Counted from the stretch's first letter, positions 17,944-27,104 are shown. The stretch: DNA of 64,000 nt from CAZPNX01 sp964518765 (GCA_964518765.1 CAZFJC010000005.1:1-64000); one strand, 5' to 3'. The notes: generated by a model not told the origin, from the letters alone. A program made the numbers and translations.

Positions 17944-18453
17944 ATGAAAAAGATATCTGCCATTGCGTTGATCATGGCCATAATGCCTCTCATGGCTTTG
18001 TCGCAAAATCCTTCTGCTTTATCGCTAGACGATGTCTCTCAATCCGTTTTAGTTACGGTTCGGGTAAATAAAAAAGCCCGAATCGAGAAGATTCGGACAA
18101 TCGATAGGATCGAGGTTTCCCCGGCCGATTCGGCCAAGGGTTATGTCGATATCCCCAGGGGTGTGAACCTTGCGGTCTGGTGCAACAGTTTGGATGGGGT
18201 GGTTGTGAACGCTAACCTGGAAGGTGGTATCTATGATCCCGGCGGTTCAAGGCACCCCCGAGGCCTCCTAGCTTATCGCATAGATGGATGCGGACAGTTC
18301 ATGCCGTTCAACGGTGGGCCGATGAAAGTATACGAAAGCTATTCCAAGGAAAAAGGCACAAACCTATGCTATGATCTACGCCTTTATCTGCCTTCCGGTT
18401 CGACAACAGGTATTTATCGTTTTAACATGGAGTTCACCGCCAGTCCTAAATAA
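17944..18453 (+). CDS. Small exported hypothetical protein
   Basis: AAGGAG lies seven bases before the ATG at 17944, which opens a signal peptide (MKKISAIALIMAIMPLMALS, then Q). The mature part of about 149 residues is beta-rich by eye, with KARIEKIRTIDRIEVSPAD and an end of GIYRFNMEFTASPK. No family is recognised. It follows the C25 peptidase gene by 23 bases on the same strand, so it is probably cotranscribed. It may be an inhibitor, chaperone or surface partner of the protease. The longer frame from 17917 overlaps the protease stop and lacks a ribosome site. Confidence 0.75.
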   Translation: MKKISAIALIMAIMPLMALSQNPSALSLDDVSQSVLVTVRVNKKARIEKIRTIDRIEVSPADSAKGYVDIPRGVNLAVWCNSLDGVVVNANLEGGIYDPGGSRHPRGLLAYRIDGCGQFMPFNGGPMKVYESYSKEKGTNLCYDLRLYLPSGSTTGIYRFNMEFTASPK

Positions 18454-18649
18454 TCCTGATCTCAAGAATAGAAGGAAATCTGCTGTTTCGTTAACCTCCC
18501 CGATAAAATTAAACTGTCCAAAAAAAGTTCAATCCCTAGAAAAAGCGGTAAAAAGCCGGATTAGGAGAAATCAAGAAAAGGGGGGGGACTAACACCAGTT
18601 CCCGCTTCATATTGCGTTATTATGCAACGATATAGAATTTTAATTATTA
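18454..18649. other. A+T-rich non-coding spacer
   Basis: This stretch between the exported protein gene and the tRNA fragment has no credible gene. It contains homopolymer runs of A and G and an imperfect short palindrome around 18613-18630 (TTGCG...TGCAA). No terminator with a clear U-tract could be identified. Confidence 0.5.
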
Positions 18650-18690
18650 GCATTACGAGTGCGCCGCTCTACCGACTGAGCTACTGCGGC
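18650..18690 (-). tRNA. 5' half of a tRNA-Thr(CGT), truncated
   Basis: On the minus strand GCCGCAG (acceptor arm), TA, GCTC-AGTCGGTA-GAGC (D arm), G, GCGCA and the loop CTCGTAA (anticodon CGT at 18655-18657) match a tRNA-Thr exactly. After the first bases of the 3' anticodon stem (TGC), the sequence turns into A+T-rich DNA (TAATAATTAAAATTC). No variable loop, T arm or matching 3' acceptor follows. It is a remnant, not a working gene, and may mark an old insertion or deletion at the edge of the housekeeping block. Confidence 0.8.
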
Positions 18691-18724
18691 CGGAGTTGAT
18701 TATATCCCAAATCTTATAAAAGTT

Positions 18725-19507
18725 TCAAGCTCTTTTCCCCATTTCGCCATCCCTGCGGCTCAAAACCGCCCCCGTTGCCGCTGCCGACAGCACCATCAGT
18801 ATGCTTATCCACTGATTGTTGGTCAGCCCCCAGGCCCATACCTGTGTCGTTTCATAATAGCGCCAGATATCGATCAGCATCCTCCAGGCCCCGTACAGGC
18901 CGATGAAAAGACACATCAGAAAACCGTCAAAATGTTTTCGCTTAGATAAAAGAAGAAGCAGGCCGAAACAGGCGAAACCGAATAGGGACTCGTAGAGCTG
19001 CGTGGGATGCAGTGGGCAGTCGAAGACGTAGCCGGCAAAACTGTGCGGGGGAAACCTCACCGCCCAGGGGAGGTGCGATGGCTTGCCGAAGCAGCAGCCG
19101 CTTAAAAAACAGCCGATCCGCCCCAAACCCAGGCCCAGGGCGAAGGCCGGTGCCGCCAGGTCGGCCAGCTTCCGGTAGGGAAGCTTCTTGGACCTGACAT
19201 ACAGGTAGCTGGTCGGAAGGGCCGCCAGCACCCCGCCGTAGAAGGTCAGCCCCCCGTCCCAGACGGCCAGCGCGGACAGCGGCCGGTGAGCATAATCCGG
19301 CCAATGGGTGGCCACATAGAAGGCCCGGGAGCCAACCACCGCCGCCGCCAATATCAGCAAACCCAGATCGGCCACCTGTTCCCTGGAGATCCCCAGCCGG
19401 GCCGCCCCGTTCTGCACCAGGCGGATGCCGATGATGAAGGCCAGGGCCAGCATCAGGCCGTAGCTATGGAGGCCCACCGGGCCTATCTTGATCAAGGTCG
19501 GAAGCAT
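18725..19507 (-). CDS. lgt: Prolipoprotein diacylglyceryl transferase
   Basis: Lgt attaches diacylglycerol from phosphatidylglycerol to the lipobox Cys of prolipoproteins in the inner membrane. The 260 residues form about seven membrane helices. HSYGLML near residue 14, GGLTFYGG, the signature GRIGCFLSGCCFG and HPTQLYE are present. The Cys-rich variant of the signature is common outside the Proteobacteria. The gene is the last of the minus-strand cell-envelope block, 15 bases after rodA. Confidence 0.93.
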   Translation of the reverse strand: MLPTLIKIGPVGLHSYGLMLALAFIIGIRLVQNGAARLGISREQVADLGLLILAAAVVGSRAFYVATHWPDYAHRPLSALAVWDGGLTFYGGVLAALPTSYLYVRSKKLPYRKLADLAAPAFALGLGLGRIGCFLSGCCFGKPSHLPWAVRFPPHSFAGYVFDCPLHPTQLYESLFGFACFGLLLLLSKRKHFDGFLMCLFIGLYGAWRMLIDIWRYYETTQVWAWGLTNNQWISILMVLSAAATGAVLSRRDGEMGKRA

Positions 19508-19522
19508 CTGGCGTCCTTAATC

Positions 19523-20749
19523 TCAATATTCGTAGCGGCGCAGGCCGACGTTAAGCACGATTCCCACCATGGACATCATGGCGATGGTGGCCGAGCCCCC
19601 GTAGCTCAAAAACGGCAGGGGTATCCCGGTCACCGGCAGCAGGCCCAGGGTCATCCCGATGTTGAGCACCACGTGGAAGGCGATGACCGAGAGCAGGCCG
19701 GCCACCGTCAGGCTGGCGAAGCCGTTGCGGGCCTGCTGGGCGATGGCCAGCATCCGGTAGGCCAGCCAGCCGAACAACAGGATCACGGCCAGGCACCCCA
19801 GGAAGCCGAACTCCTCGCCGATGGTGGAGAAGATGAAGTCGGTCTGCTGGGCCGGAAGGAAGGCCAGTTTCTTCTGGGTTCCGGCCAGGTAGCCCTTGCC
19901 GAAAAGCCCCCCCGAGCCGATGGCGATCTTGGACTGGAGCACATGCCAGCCGGCCCCCTTGGGGTCCAGGCCGGGGTTAATGAAGATCATTATCCGCCTC
20001 TGCTGATACTCGCGCAGATGGTTCCAGAACACCGGGGCCAGGCTGCCGATGGCGGCATTCAGAAGGAACAGGGGAACGGCCACCCGGAACTTGGCTTTGA
20101 AGAACCAGAAGGCCGCCACCAGCACGGCCATGAACACCACCCAGCTGGGCATGGAGACCACTGCCAGCACCGAGAGCAGGGGAGACAGCATGAAAAAAAG
20201 CGTCTTTAGCGGCACCCGAGCCCAGAACAACATTCCCAAAAGCAGGGCCGGGAAGGACAAGGAGGTGCCCAGGTCCGGTTCTATCAGCACCAGCCCCATA
20301 GGCAGTAGGGCCAGGAGGCAGGCGATGGTCACCCGCAGCATCGGCCTCCGCTTCAGGGCGCGCTCGGTCAGCGTCTTGGCAACGATGAAGACAGTGGTTG
20401 CCTTGGCCAGTTCCGACGGCTGTAGCTGGAAGGCTCCCAGGCTGAACCAGCGGTGCGCTTTGGCCTGGGCCGGAGCGAAAAGGACCAGCACCAGCAGGAC
20501 TAGAGACGCGATATATGTCGGCCAAGCCAGCGCTTCGAAATAGCGGAAGGGCACGGCGGTGAACAGGATCAGTCCGGCTATACCAAGGCCTACCCATAAA
20601 AGCTGCCTGGCCCAAAGCCCGGCCAGGCCCGGCTGGTCGGTTTGGGTGGCGCTGTAGACCATGGCCACCCCCGCCAGACAAAGCACCAGGGTGGCGGCTG
20701 TCAGCTGCCAGTCCAGGTCGCGGCCTGTGCCCCCCAGCAGGCTTTTCAT
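19523..20749 (-). CDS. rodA: Rod-shape-determining SEDS glycosyltransferase RodA
   Basis: This is a SEDS-family polytopic membrane protein of 408 residues that polymerises lipid II for side-wall peptidoglycan. AMVYSATQ, QPSELAK, EPDLGTSL, GKGYLAGTQ, TDFIFSTIGEEFGFLG and the end PLPFLSYGGS are hallmarks; the Asp in DFIF is the family's catalytic residue. It works as a pair with PBP2, encoded immediately upstream with an ATGA overlap. Confidence 0.96.
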   Translation of the reverse strand: MKSLLGGTGRDLDWQLTAATLVLCLAGVAMVYSATQTDQPGLAGLWARQLLWVGLGIAGLILFTAVPFRYFEALAWPTYIASLVLLVLVLFAPAQAKAHRWFSLGAFQLQPSELAKATTVFIVAKTLTERALKRRPMLRVTIACLLALLPMGLVLIEPDLGTSLSFPALLLGMLFWARVPLKTLFFMLSPLLSVLAVVSMPSWVVFMAVLVAAFWFFKAKFRVAVPLFLLNAAIGSLAPVFWNHLREYQQRRIMIFINPGLDPKGAGWHVLQSKIAIGSGGLFGKGYLAGTQKKLAFLPAQQTDFIFSTIGEEFGFLGCLAVILLFGWLAYRMLAIAQQARNGFASLTVAGLLSVIAFHVVLNIGMTLGLLPVTGIPLPFLSYGGSATIAMMSMVGIVLNVGLRRYEY

Positions 20750-22557
20750 CTTACCGCGGCCGCCGCCAGGACCGAATCCTGCGGAGCCTTTAAGTTCAGA
20801 TAGGCCTTTATAGCTTTCCCTACGATGGGCGCCGCCACCGCCGACCCGTGGCCGGCGTTTTCCACAATAGCCGCCACCGCGATCACCGGGTCCTCGGCCG
20901 GGGCGAAGCCTACGAACCAGGAGTGGTCGTTGCCGTGCGGGTTCTGGGCGGTCCCGGTCTTGCCAGCCACGGTCACCCCCTCAACCCTGGCCGCGCCGCC
21001 GGTGCCTCCGGGCTGGTTGACCACCGCCGTCAGGGCGGCCACCGCCGCCTCCAGATGCTCCCTCCTTATGGGCAGCCTGGTGGTATCCAACCGCTCGGCC
21101 GCCATCTCTTGGCCGTTGGCGGCCACCGCCCGCAGCATCAGGTGCGGCTTGGCGGCCAGGCCCCTCTTGCCCACCGCGGCGAAAAGCGCGGCCATCTGCA
21201 GCGGCGTGGCCAGCACCTCTCCCTGGCCGATGGCCAGGTTAGCCGGGAAGCCGGCGGTCACCGCTCCCCGGCCCAGCCGTTTCTCGTACCATTCGGTGTC
21301 GGGGACCAGCCCCTTTACCTCCTGGGGCAGGTCTACCCCGGTGGGACGGGCCAGCCCCAGGGCGCTGGCCCACTTGTGGAGCCGGTCAACGCCCAGCATC
21401 ATGCCCAGCTGGTAGAAATAGACGTCGCAGGAATGGACGATGGCCTGACCCAGATCCAGGCTGCCGTGGCCCCCGCCCTTCCAGCACTTGAAGTATCGGT
21501 TTCCGATCCTGATACCTCCGTGGCAAGCCTGGCGCATGCGCGATTCTGGCGTAATCAGCGACTCGGACAGGGCGGCCAGGGCGGCCACCAGCTTGAAGGT
21601 CGATCCGGGAGGGTAAAGGCTGCGGATGGCCCGGTCCCAAAGCGGGAATTTGGGGTCCTTCGATAGACGCTCCCATTCGGCGGCGCTCACCCCTCCAGCG
21701 AAGAGGTTGGGATCAAAATTCGGCCGGCTTACCAGGGCCAGGATGCGTCCGGTGCCCGGCTCTAGGGCCACCGCTGCCCCGATGAGGTTCGGCTCGAACA
21801 GGCTTTCCAGGGAATCCTGCAGCCGCCAGTCGATTGTCAGCTGGATGTCCACTCCGGGAACTGGGGGCAGCTCCGGCATCTGCGGAATGCCCCCCTGCAC
21901 CCGGCCGTGAGCGTCGACCTCGAGGTATTCACATCCCTCCGACCCCCGGAGGAGGCTCTCATACTGGCGTTCCAGGCCCGACTTGCCGATGATATCGCCG
22001 AAGCGGTATCCCTGTTCGCCGCGCCTCTCCAGCTCCCGCCTGCCTATCTCGGAGACATATCCCAGCAGGTGGCTGCCGCGAAGCCCGAAGTTGTACTGCC
22101 TCAGGGCCTCATACTCTATGCGTAGGCCGGGCAGCTCCTCGGCGTGCTCCTCGATCACCGCCACCTGCACCGGCGATAGGTCCCGCAGCAGCTTGACCGG
22201 ATCTTTGGGATAGGCGGCCCGTTGTTGCCTGACTGTGGCCTCGGCCGCCAGGCTGTCCAACCCCAGCAGCCTGGAGGCGGACCTGACCGTCGATCTCCAG
22301 TTCCCGGTCCCGAACAGGACCAGAGCGTAGCCCGGTCGGTTTTCGGCGATGACCGTTCCGTTCCTGTCCAGCACCCGGCCACGCGGCGAGGGGATGGCGA
22401 TCATCCTCACCCGGTTCTGGGTGGAAAGCATTCGATACCGGCTGCCATGGAAAACCTGCAGCTGGGCAGCCCGGGCCAGCATCAGAAGCATGGCCAAAAG
22501 GCCCAAGGCGGCTATGGCCAGGGCCCGTTCCCGACCCCCCAAATCTTCAGCAGCCAT
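20746..22557 (-). CDS. mrdA: Penicillin-binding protein 2 (elongasome transpeptidase)
   Basis: This 603-residue class B PBP cross-links side-wall peptidoglycan. It has an N-terminal membrane anchor at about 10-33 and a PBP dimerisation (pedestal) domain. The transpeptidase domain carries the active-site Ser319 in STFK, the SCD motif at 376-378 and KTGT at 533-536. AAAGGA precedes the ATG by ten bases. It is coupled to rodA and follows mreD by 39 bases, the usual mre-mrd order. Confidence 0.96.
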   Translation of the reverse strand: MAAEDLGGRERALAIAALGLLAMLLMLARAAQLQVFHGSRYRMLSTQNRVRMIAIPSPRGRVLDRNGTVIAENRPGYALVLFGTGNWRSTVRSASRLLGLDSLAAEATVRQQRAAYPKDPVKLLRDLSPVQVAVIEEHAEELPGLRIEYEALRQYNFGLRGSHLLGYVSEIGRRELERRGEQGYRFGDIIGKSGLERQYESLLRGSEGCEYLEVDAHGRVQGGIPQMPELPPVPGVDIQLTIDWRLQDSLESLFEPNLIGAAVALEPGTGRILALVSRPNFDPNLFAGGVSAAEWERLSKDPKFPLWDRAIRSLYPPGSTFKLVAALAALSESLITPESRMRQACHGGIRIGNRYFKCWKGGGHGSLDLGQAIVHSCDVYFYQLGMMLGVDRLHKWASALGLARPTGVDLPQEVKGLVPDTEWYEKRLGRGAVTAGFPANLAIGQGEVLATPLQMAALFAAVGKRGLAAKPHLMLRAVAANGQEMAAERLDTTRLPIRREHLEAAVAALTAVVNQPGGTGGAARVEGVTVAGKTGTAQNPHGNDHSWFVGFAPAEDPVIAVAAIVENAGHGSAVAAPIVGKAIKAYLNLKAPQDSVLAAAAVR

Positions 22558-22596
22558 TGTTCTTGATCCTTTCTAGCAATGGCGGCCCACCGATGG

Positions 22597-23118
22597 TTAC
22601 GTTCCCGCCGCCTTCCCGACTCCGGCCAGCCGGCCACCGGCCCTGGGGGTCCACCATCGAGCCAACAACGGCATCAGCAGCAGGGCCGTGGCCGCCGTGT
22701 AGGCGGCGCTTCCCAGCCCATACCTCAGCAGGAACCAGGGATACCCCCCAAAAGCGCCCTGGCCCGCGCCCAGATACTCGAAAGGCTGGCGCACCAAGGC
22801 CAGGGCACCGGCCAGGGCCAGCTGGCTGGCCAGCTGCTCCCGGTAGACGCCTTCCCGTAGGATTCCGGCCAGCCATCCAGCGGCGATGCCGCTCAGGGTG
22901 AGCAATCCCATGCTGGATGGGTGATAGCAGTCGGCCAGAAATCCGGCCATGGCCCCGAAGGCCGTGCCTCTGGCCGTTCCGTCGCGCAGCGCCTTGGCGG
23001 CGATGGCCACGGCCAGCAGATCAGGGATATTGCCGAAGATCCCGATCTGGTGGATGACCGAGGACTGCAGAAAGACCGCCATCCAGGCCGTCAGCAGCGT
23101 CTTCAGCCACCCGCTCAT
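22597..23118 (-). CDS. mreD: Rod shape-determining protein MreD
   Basis: This small polytopic membrane protein (173 residues, about five to six helices) includes GFLADCYHPSSMGLLTLSG, the most conserved MreD segment. MreD links MreC, RodA and PBP2 in the elongasome. The ATG overlaps the mreC stop as ATGA. Sequence conservation is low in this family, so the assignment leans on context. Confidence 0.85.
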   Translation of the reverse strand: MSGWLKTLLTAWMAVFLQSSVIHQIGIFGNIPDLLAVAIAAKALRDGTARGTAFGAMAGFLADCYHPSSMGLLTLSGIAAGWLAGILREGVYREQLASQLALAGALALVRQPFEYLGAGQGAFGGYPWFLLRYGLGSAAYTAATALLLMPLLARWWTPRAGGRLAGVGKAAGT

Positions 23119-24044
23119 CTTTCCTCCTGTTCGCCCTCGTCGGGCGGCTGGGCCGGCCTGATGGACAGGAAGGGCCTGACCACCGCCGGACGCCTGGCCC
23201 TGGGCTTGGATTCCAGCGTGTCGGCGGCCGCGGTCGAGAGGGTCGGCAGCGGAATCGGACCCCCCCCGGTCACTACGAACAGCTGCGAAAGCCGGTTGAG
23301 GTCAAGCGATGGGGTGACCTTGACGTCCAGGCGCAGACGCAGCGGATTGGCCCGGGCGCTCTCCACCGTCCCCAGCATCAGCCCGTAGGGCATCACCCCG
23401 CCGTAGCCTGAGGATACCAGGGTGTCTCCGGCCTTTATATCCGACTGCAGCGGCACTCGGTCCAGCACCATGCCGGAGCCAGGCTGGTAACGCATTACCC
23501 CCAGCACTCGGCTCCGCAGGTCGAGGGCGCTCACCCGGAAATCAGGATGGAAGATGGACTGGACTACGGAGGAGCGATCGTCGATGCCGCTCAATCTACC
23601 CACCAAACCCATGGTGGAAACCGCCACCATGCCCTTGGCCAGCCCTTCGGCCGCTCCCTTGTCGATCACCAGGTCGGGGGCGAAGATGCCGGGCTGGCGC
23701 GACGAGACCTCGGCCGCCTCCAGGCTCCATTGCCATCGCTCCCGGAGCCCCAGCATTTCCCGAAGCTGGGCGTTCTCGGCGGCCGCCTGCTTAAGCGAGG
23801 CGATCTCCAAGGAAACGGAAGCCAGGCTCCGCCTAAGCTCCAGGTTCTCCTGACGGCTCTGGATAAGGGAGCGAAGCTGGGCCAGGGGCTTTTCCAGCGG
23901 AGCGAAGACCGTGGCCACCACCGCCCGCCCCACCGCCTCCTTGACAGAAAGCGGCAGCAACATCAGCACCGCGGCCGATACCAGGCAGGCGGCCAGCACC
24001 GCCACATCGGTGCGCTGCCAGAGGCGCCTCGTCAGCGACTGCAC
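23115..24044 (-). CDS. mreC: Rod shape-determining protein MreC
   Basis: The 309-residue protein has one N-terminal membrane helix (about 15-32), a coiled coil (about 65-95) and the periplasmic beta-barrel region with GLVGRLSGIDDRSSVVQSI and VSSGYGGVMPYGLMLG. A Pro/Arg/Glu-rich tail of about 50 residues follows. MreC is the periplasmic scaffold of the elongasome. It lies between mreB (119 bases upstream) and mreD (overlapping). Confidence 0.92.
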   Translation of the reverse strand: MQSLTRRLWQRTDVAVLAACLVSAAVLMLLPLSVKEAVGRAVVATVFAPLEKPLAQLRSLIQSRQENLELRRSLASVSLEIASLKQAAAENAQLREMLGLRERWQWSLEAAEVSSRQPGIFAPDLVIDKGAAEGLAKGMVAVSTMGLVGRLSGIDDRSSVVQSIFHPDFRVSALDLRSRVLGVMRYQPGSGMVLDRVPLQSDIKAGDTLVSSGYGGVMPYGLMLGTVESARANPLRLRLDVKVTPSLDLNRLSQLFVVTGGGPIPLPTLSTAAADTLESKPRARRPAVVRPFLSIRPAQPPDEGEQEER

Positions 24045-24163
24045 CCCTCACCCTCCCCGCCCCTATGTCGAGGCCGTCCCGCTCCGCTCCGGCCGATCAT
24101 GGAGACAGCCTGCCGGAAACCGGTTCTTTTCCTGCCCCCCTGTCTTCCTGATGAAACATGGGG

Positions 24164-25216
24164 TCACTCCTTGCGGCTGGGCATGATCACCTTCTCATAG
24201 CGGGCGGCATTCTCCAGGACCCTGCCCGCTCCCATGACGATGCACTCTCGAGGCGATTCGGCCACGCTGATGGGCAGGTTGGTCTCCTCGCGCAGCAGGG
24301 CATCCAGGCCCTTGAGGAGCGAGCCGCCGCCGGTCATGACGATTCCGTTGTCCACGATGTCGGCCGCCAGCTCGGGCGGCGTCTGCTCCAGGGCCCGCTT
24401 GACCGCCTGGACGATGAGATTGATAGGTTCGCGCAGGGCCTCTCGGATCTGGTCGGAGCGCACCTTGACCGCCCGGGGGATGCCGCTCACCAGGTCCTTG
24501 CCTTTGACCTCCATCTCCCGGTTCTCCTCCACCGGGAAGGCCGAGCCGATCTGGATCTTGATCTCCTCGGCCGTCTGCTCGCCGATGAGCACGTTGTAGG
24601 TCTTGCGCAGGTATTCGACGATGGCCTCGTCCATCTCGTCCCCGGCGGTGCGGATGGAGGTGTTGGAGACGATGCCCGACAGGGCGATGACCGCGATCTC
24701 GGTGGTGCCGCCGCCGATGTCGATGACCATGCTGCCCACCGCCGAGTCCACCGGCAGCCCCACCCCGATGGCGGCGGCGATGGGCTCGGCCAGCAGGAAG
24801 ACCTCCCTGGCCCCGGCATGCTCGGCCGAGTCGCGCACCGCCCTCTTCTCCACCTCGGTGATGCCCGAGGGGACGCAGACGATCACCCGGGGCTTGACCA
24901 GCGAGCGCTGCTTCATGGCCATCTTGATGAAGTTCCGCAGCATCTCCTCGCAGATCTCGAAGTCGGCGATCACCCCGTCCTTCATGGGGCGGATGGCCCG
25001 GATCTCCTCCGGGGTGCGGCCCAGCATCTTCTTGGCCTCCTCGCCCACCGCCAGGGCCACCCCGGTCTTCTTCTCGATGGCCACCACCGACGGCTGGTTG
25101 AGGACGATGCCTTTGCCCTCGACGTAGACCAGGGTGCTAGCGGTGCCCAGGTCGACCGACATGTCGTGGGAGACGATGCCGGTCATCAGGTCGCGAAAAT
25201 TGGGGAACTTGAACAT
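24164..25216 (-). CDS. mreB: Rod shape-determining actin homologue MreB
   Basis: This 350-residue bacterial actin directs insertion of new side wall. Phosphate-1 (SVDLGTASTLVYV), the connect region, phosphate-2 (VIDIGGGTTEIAV) and the adenosine motif (IVMTGGGSLLKGL) are complete. It is the first gene of the mreBCD-mrdA-rodA-lgt block. Confidence 0.98.
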   Translation of the reverse strand: MFKFPNFRDLMTGIVSHDMSVDLGTASTLVYVEGKGIVLNQPSVVAIEKKTGVALAVGEEAKKMLGRTPEEIRAIRPMKDGVIADFEICEEMLRNFIKMAMKQRSLVKPRVIVCVPSGITEVEKRAVRDSAEHAGAREVFLLAEPIAAAIGVGLPVDSAVGSMVIDIGGGTTEIAVIALSGIVSNTSIRTAGDEMDEAIVEYLRKTYNVLIGEQTAEEIKIQIGSAFPVEENREMEVKGKDLVSGIPRAVKVRSDQIREALREPINLIVQAVKRALEQTPPELAADIVDNGIVMTGGGSLLKGLDALLREETNLPISVAESPRECIVMGAGRVLENAARYEKVIMPSRKE

Positions 25217-25425
25217 CTATGCTCCGTATTTCTAAGGATCCCTGTCATCCCGAGAAGTCTGCTCTGCCCCGCTGGCTGAGGGATGACGGCGTGGATCTCG
25301 TCTTCTTTTCTTGGCCTCACCCTTCGGCCTGCCGGGCGGGACACCTGGACTTCGGCGAGCGTTCGACCGAGCTCACGCCGAGGTCTCAGTCGGGCCGCTC
25401 AAGGTGACATCGGATTGTTGGTTTT
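25217..25425. repeat. Intergenic short-repeat mosaic
   Basis: This 209-base stretch upstream of mreB contains TGTCATCCCGAG, then CTGAGGGATGAC in the opposite sense, and later CTTCGGCGAGCGTTCGACC and CAAGGTGACA. Related TGTCA...CTGAG modules occur at 47274-47371. No gene is visible. It also has to contain the mreB promoter, which I could not pick out. Confidence 0.45.
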
Positions 25426-26238
25426 TCAGCTGCCGGTGCTCTCGTAGGCCCGCAGGCCCATCCTCCAGGCGGCCATGCCCAGCCCCATGGCCGCCAGGGC
25501 CACCGCCGGCGTCAGCCAGGCGTAGAGTCCGTATTCCCGGCGGCCCAGCAGATGCATGGCCGGATAGAAGGCGGTGAAGCCGTAGGGGATGGCCAGGGTC
25601 AGCACCAGGCGGATGGCCTTGCCGTAAATGGTGAGCGGGTACTGGGAGAAGCCCTGCAGCGCCAGCATCATCGAGGAGACGCCGCCCCGATCGTTGAACC
25701 AGAAGGTCAGGCTGGCCAGGATCACGAAGATTCCCAGCAGCACCAAGCAGGCGGAGACGGCTAGAGCGGCGGTGGCCAGGTACTGCCAAAGCTCGATCTC
25801 CATCCTCATCTTCCCCACCGCGTAGCCCATGACGGCCAGGCCCACCAGGACCACCGAGGCCTCCTCCCAGTGGATGCGCTCGGTGATCACCTGGAACAGG
25901 CTGTCGATGGGGCGCAGCAACACCTGGTCGAGCCTCCCCTCGATGACGTATTTCTCCCCCATCTCCAGGATGTTGGAGCAGAAGGTGTAGAACAGCCCCA
26001 GGGTGGCCTGGGCGAAGCCATAGATGAAGAAGACCTCGGCCTTGGTCCAGCCCCGGATGTCCGGCACCCGGACGAAGATGGTGGCCACGAACAGGACCCC
26101 GATCAGCTGCTGCATGATCCCGGCCACGAAGCCGGAGAGGAAGTCCTCCCGGTAGGCCAGGCGCATCTTGACCGAGTTGGAGAGGTAGGCGCCGTAGAGT
26201 TTTATGTAGAGAGAAAAACGTTTCATGCGTTTATCCAC
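25426..26238 (-). CDS. ABC-2 type exporter permease (DUF990-like)
   Basis: This 270-residue protein has six predicted membrane helices. FFIYGFAQATLGLFYTFC, EGRLDQVLLRPIDSLFQVI and GKAIRLVLTLAIPYGFTAFYPAM are typical of the ABC2_membrane_6 (DUF990) family. It pairs with the similar permease at 26301-27104 and the ATPase at 27119-28147 as a three-gene exporter of unknown substrate. Start is either the GTG at 26238 or the ATG at 26226; both lie next to a palindromic repeat. Confidence 0.88.
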   Translation of the reverse strand: MDKRMKRFSLYIKLYGAYLSNSVKMRLAYREDFLSGFVAGIMQQLIGVLFVATIFVRVPDIRGWTKAEVFFIYGFAQATLGLFYTFCSNILEMGEKYVIEGRLDQVLLRPIDSLFQVITERIHWEEASVVLVGLAVMGYAVGKMRMEIELWQYLATAALAVSACLVLLGIFVILASLTFWFNDRGGVSSMMLALQGFSQYPLTIYGKAIRLVLTLAIPYGFTAFYPAMHLLGRREYGLYAWLTPAVALAAMGLGMAAWRMGLRAYESTGS

Positions 26239-26283
26239 CTAACCCCGTACCTCTCCCCATGGGGAAGGGGTATAGAGGTTAGG
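26238..26283. repeat. Palindromic repeat between the two permease genes
   Basis: CCTAACC (26238-26244) pairs with GGTTAGG (26277-26283) around a TCCCC/GGGGA core. The same design occurs at 63179-63226 with different arm bases. It occupies the leader of the downstream permease gene and may affect its translation. Confidence 0.65.
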
Positions 26284-26300
26284 TTGGCTTGTATCTCCGT

Positions 26301-27104
26301 TCATCCCCCCTGCACCTCCAGCCGCCGGATGGCGAAGTGCCACAGCACCTGGCCGGCCAGGTAGATGATGATGATCCACATTATCTGCAGCAGCACCCCC
26401 TGGTGCACCCTGGAGAGCGGCTCCATGCCCAGGTAGATCCTGAGCGGCGCGTAGGCGATGTACTTGAACGGCAGCCAGAAGAGGGCGTCCTGCACCCAGC
26501 CCGGGAAGAAGGTGACCGGGATCATCACCCCGGAGAACACCTCCACCAGCATCTGCTTGAAGCGCAACACCCCCTCGTTGTTGCGGGTGAAGAAGGCCAC
26601 CAGTCCCGTCAGGTAGCTGATGCCGGCGTGGAGGAAGAACGACAGCAGCACCGACAGCGGGAAGAGGTAGGGCCCCAGCCGCCCCGAGGGCGGCCTCACC
26701 GGAAAGATGAGCGAGGCCACGGCGATGATGGGCAGGGTCATGAAGAGCATCATGAAAAGGGCCCGGCCTAAAGCCCGGAAATAGTGGTACAGCTGAAAGT
26801 TGGTGGGCCTTAAAAGGTCCATGGCGATGGTGCCGTCGCGCACTGCGTCGCCTATCAGCCGGTCGATGCGGTTGGCGAAGAAGGTCCGGGCCGACCAGGC
26901 GATGACCACATAGGTCATCATCTGCTCCAGGGTGAAGCCGGCGATGGTGTGGTGCTTGGCGAAGATGGCCCGCCACAGGAAGTAGTTCAGCCCGATGATC
27001 AACAGGTAGGAGATCACGTTCATCAGCACCTGGAAGCGATAGGCCAGGTAGGTAAGGTACCCCACCCGCATGAACTGCCAGTACTTTTCTAACTTCCTCC
27101 TCAT
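26301..27104 (-). CDS. ABC-2 type exporter permease (DUF990-like)
   Basis: This 267-residue protein has six predicted helices and shares its layout with the neighbouring permease. It begins MRRKLEKYWQFMRVGYLTYL and contains GDAVRDGTIAMDLLRPTNFQ, which corresponds to EGRLDQVLLRPIDS in the partner. The two probably form a heterodimeric channel. It starts 14 bases after the ATPase stop. Confidence 0.9.
   Translation of the reverse strand: MRRKLEKYWQFMRVGYLTYLAYRFQVLMNVISYLLIIGLNYFLWRAIFAKHHTIAGFTLEQMMTYVVIAWSARTFFANRIDRLIGDAVRDGTIAMDLLRPTNFQLYHYFRALGRALFMMLFMTLPIIAVASLIFPVRPPSGRLGPYLFPLSVLLSFFLHAGISYLTGLVAFFTRNNEGVLRFKQMLVEVFSGVMIPVTFFPGWVQDALFWLPFKYIAYAPLRIYLGMEPLSRVHQGVLLQIMWIIIIYLAGQVLWHFAIRRLEVQGG

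Noticed and set aside
24158..25279. 373-codon plus-strand open frame opposite mreB
   Set aside because: Shadow of a fully conserved gene; composition is typical of antisense frames.
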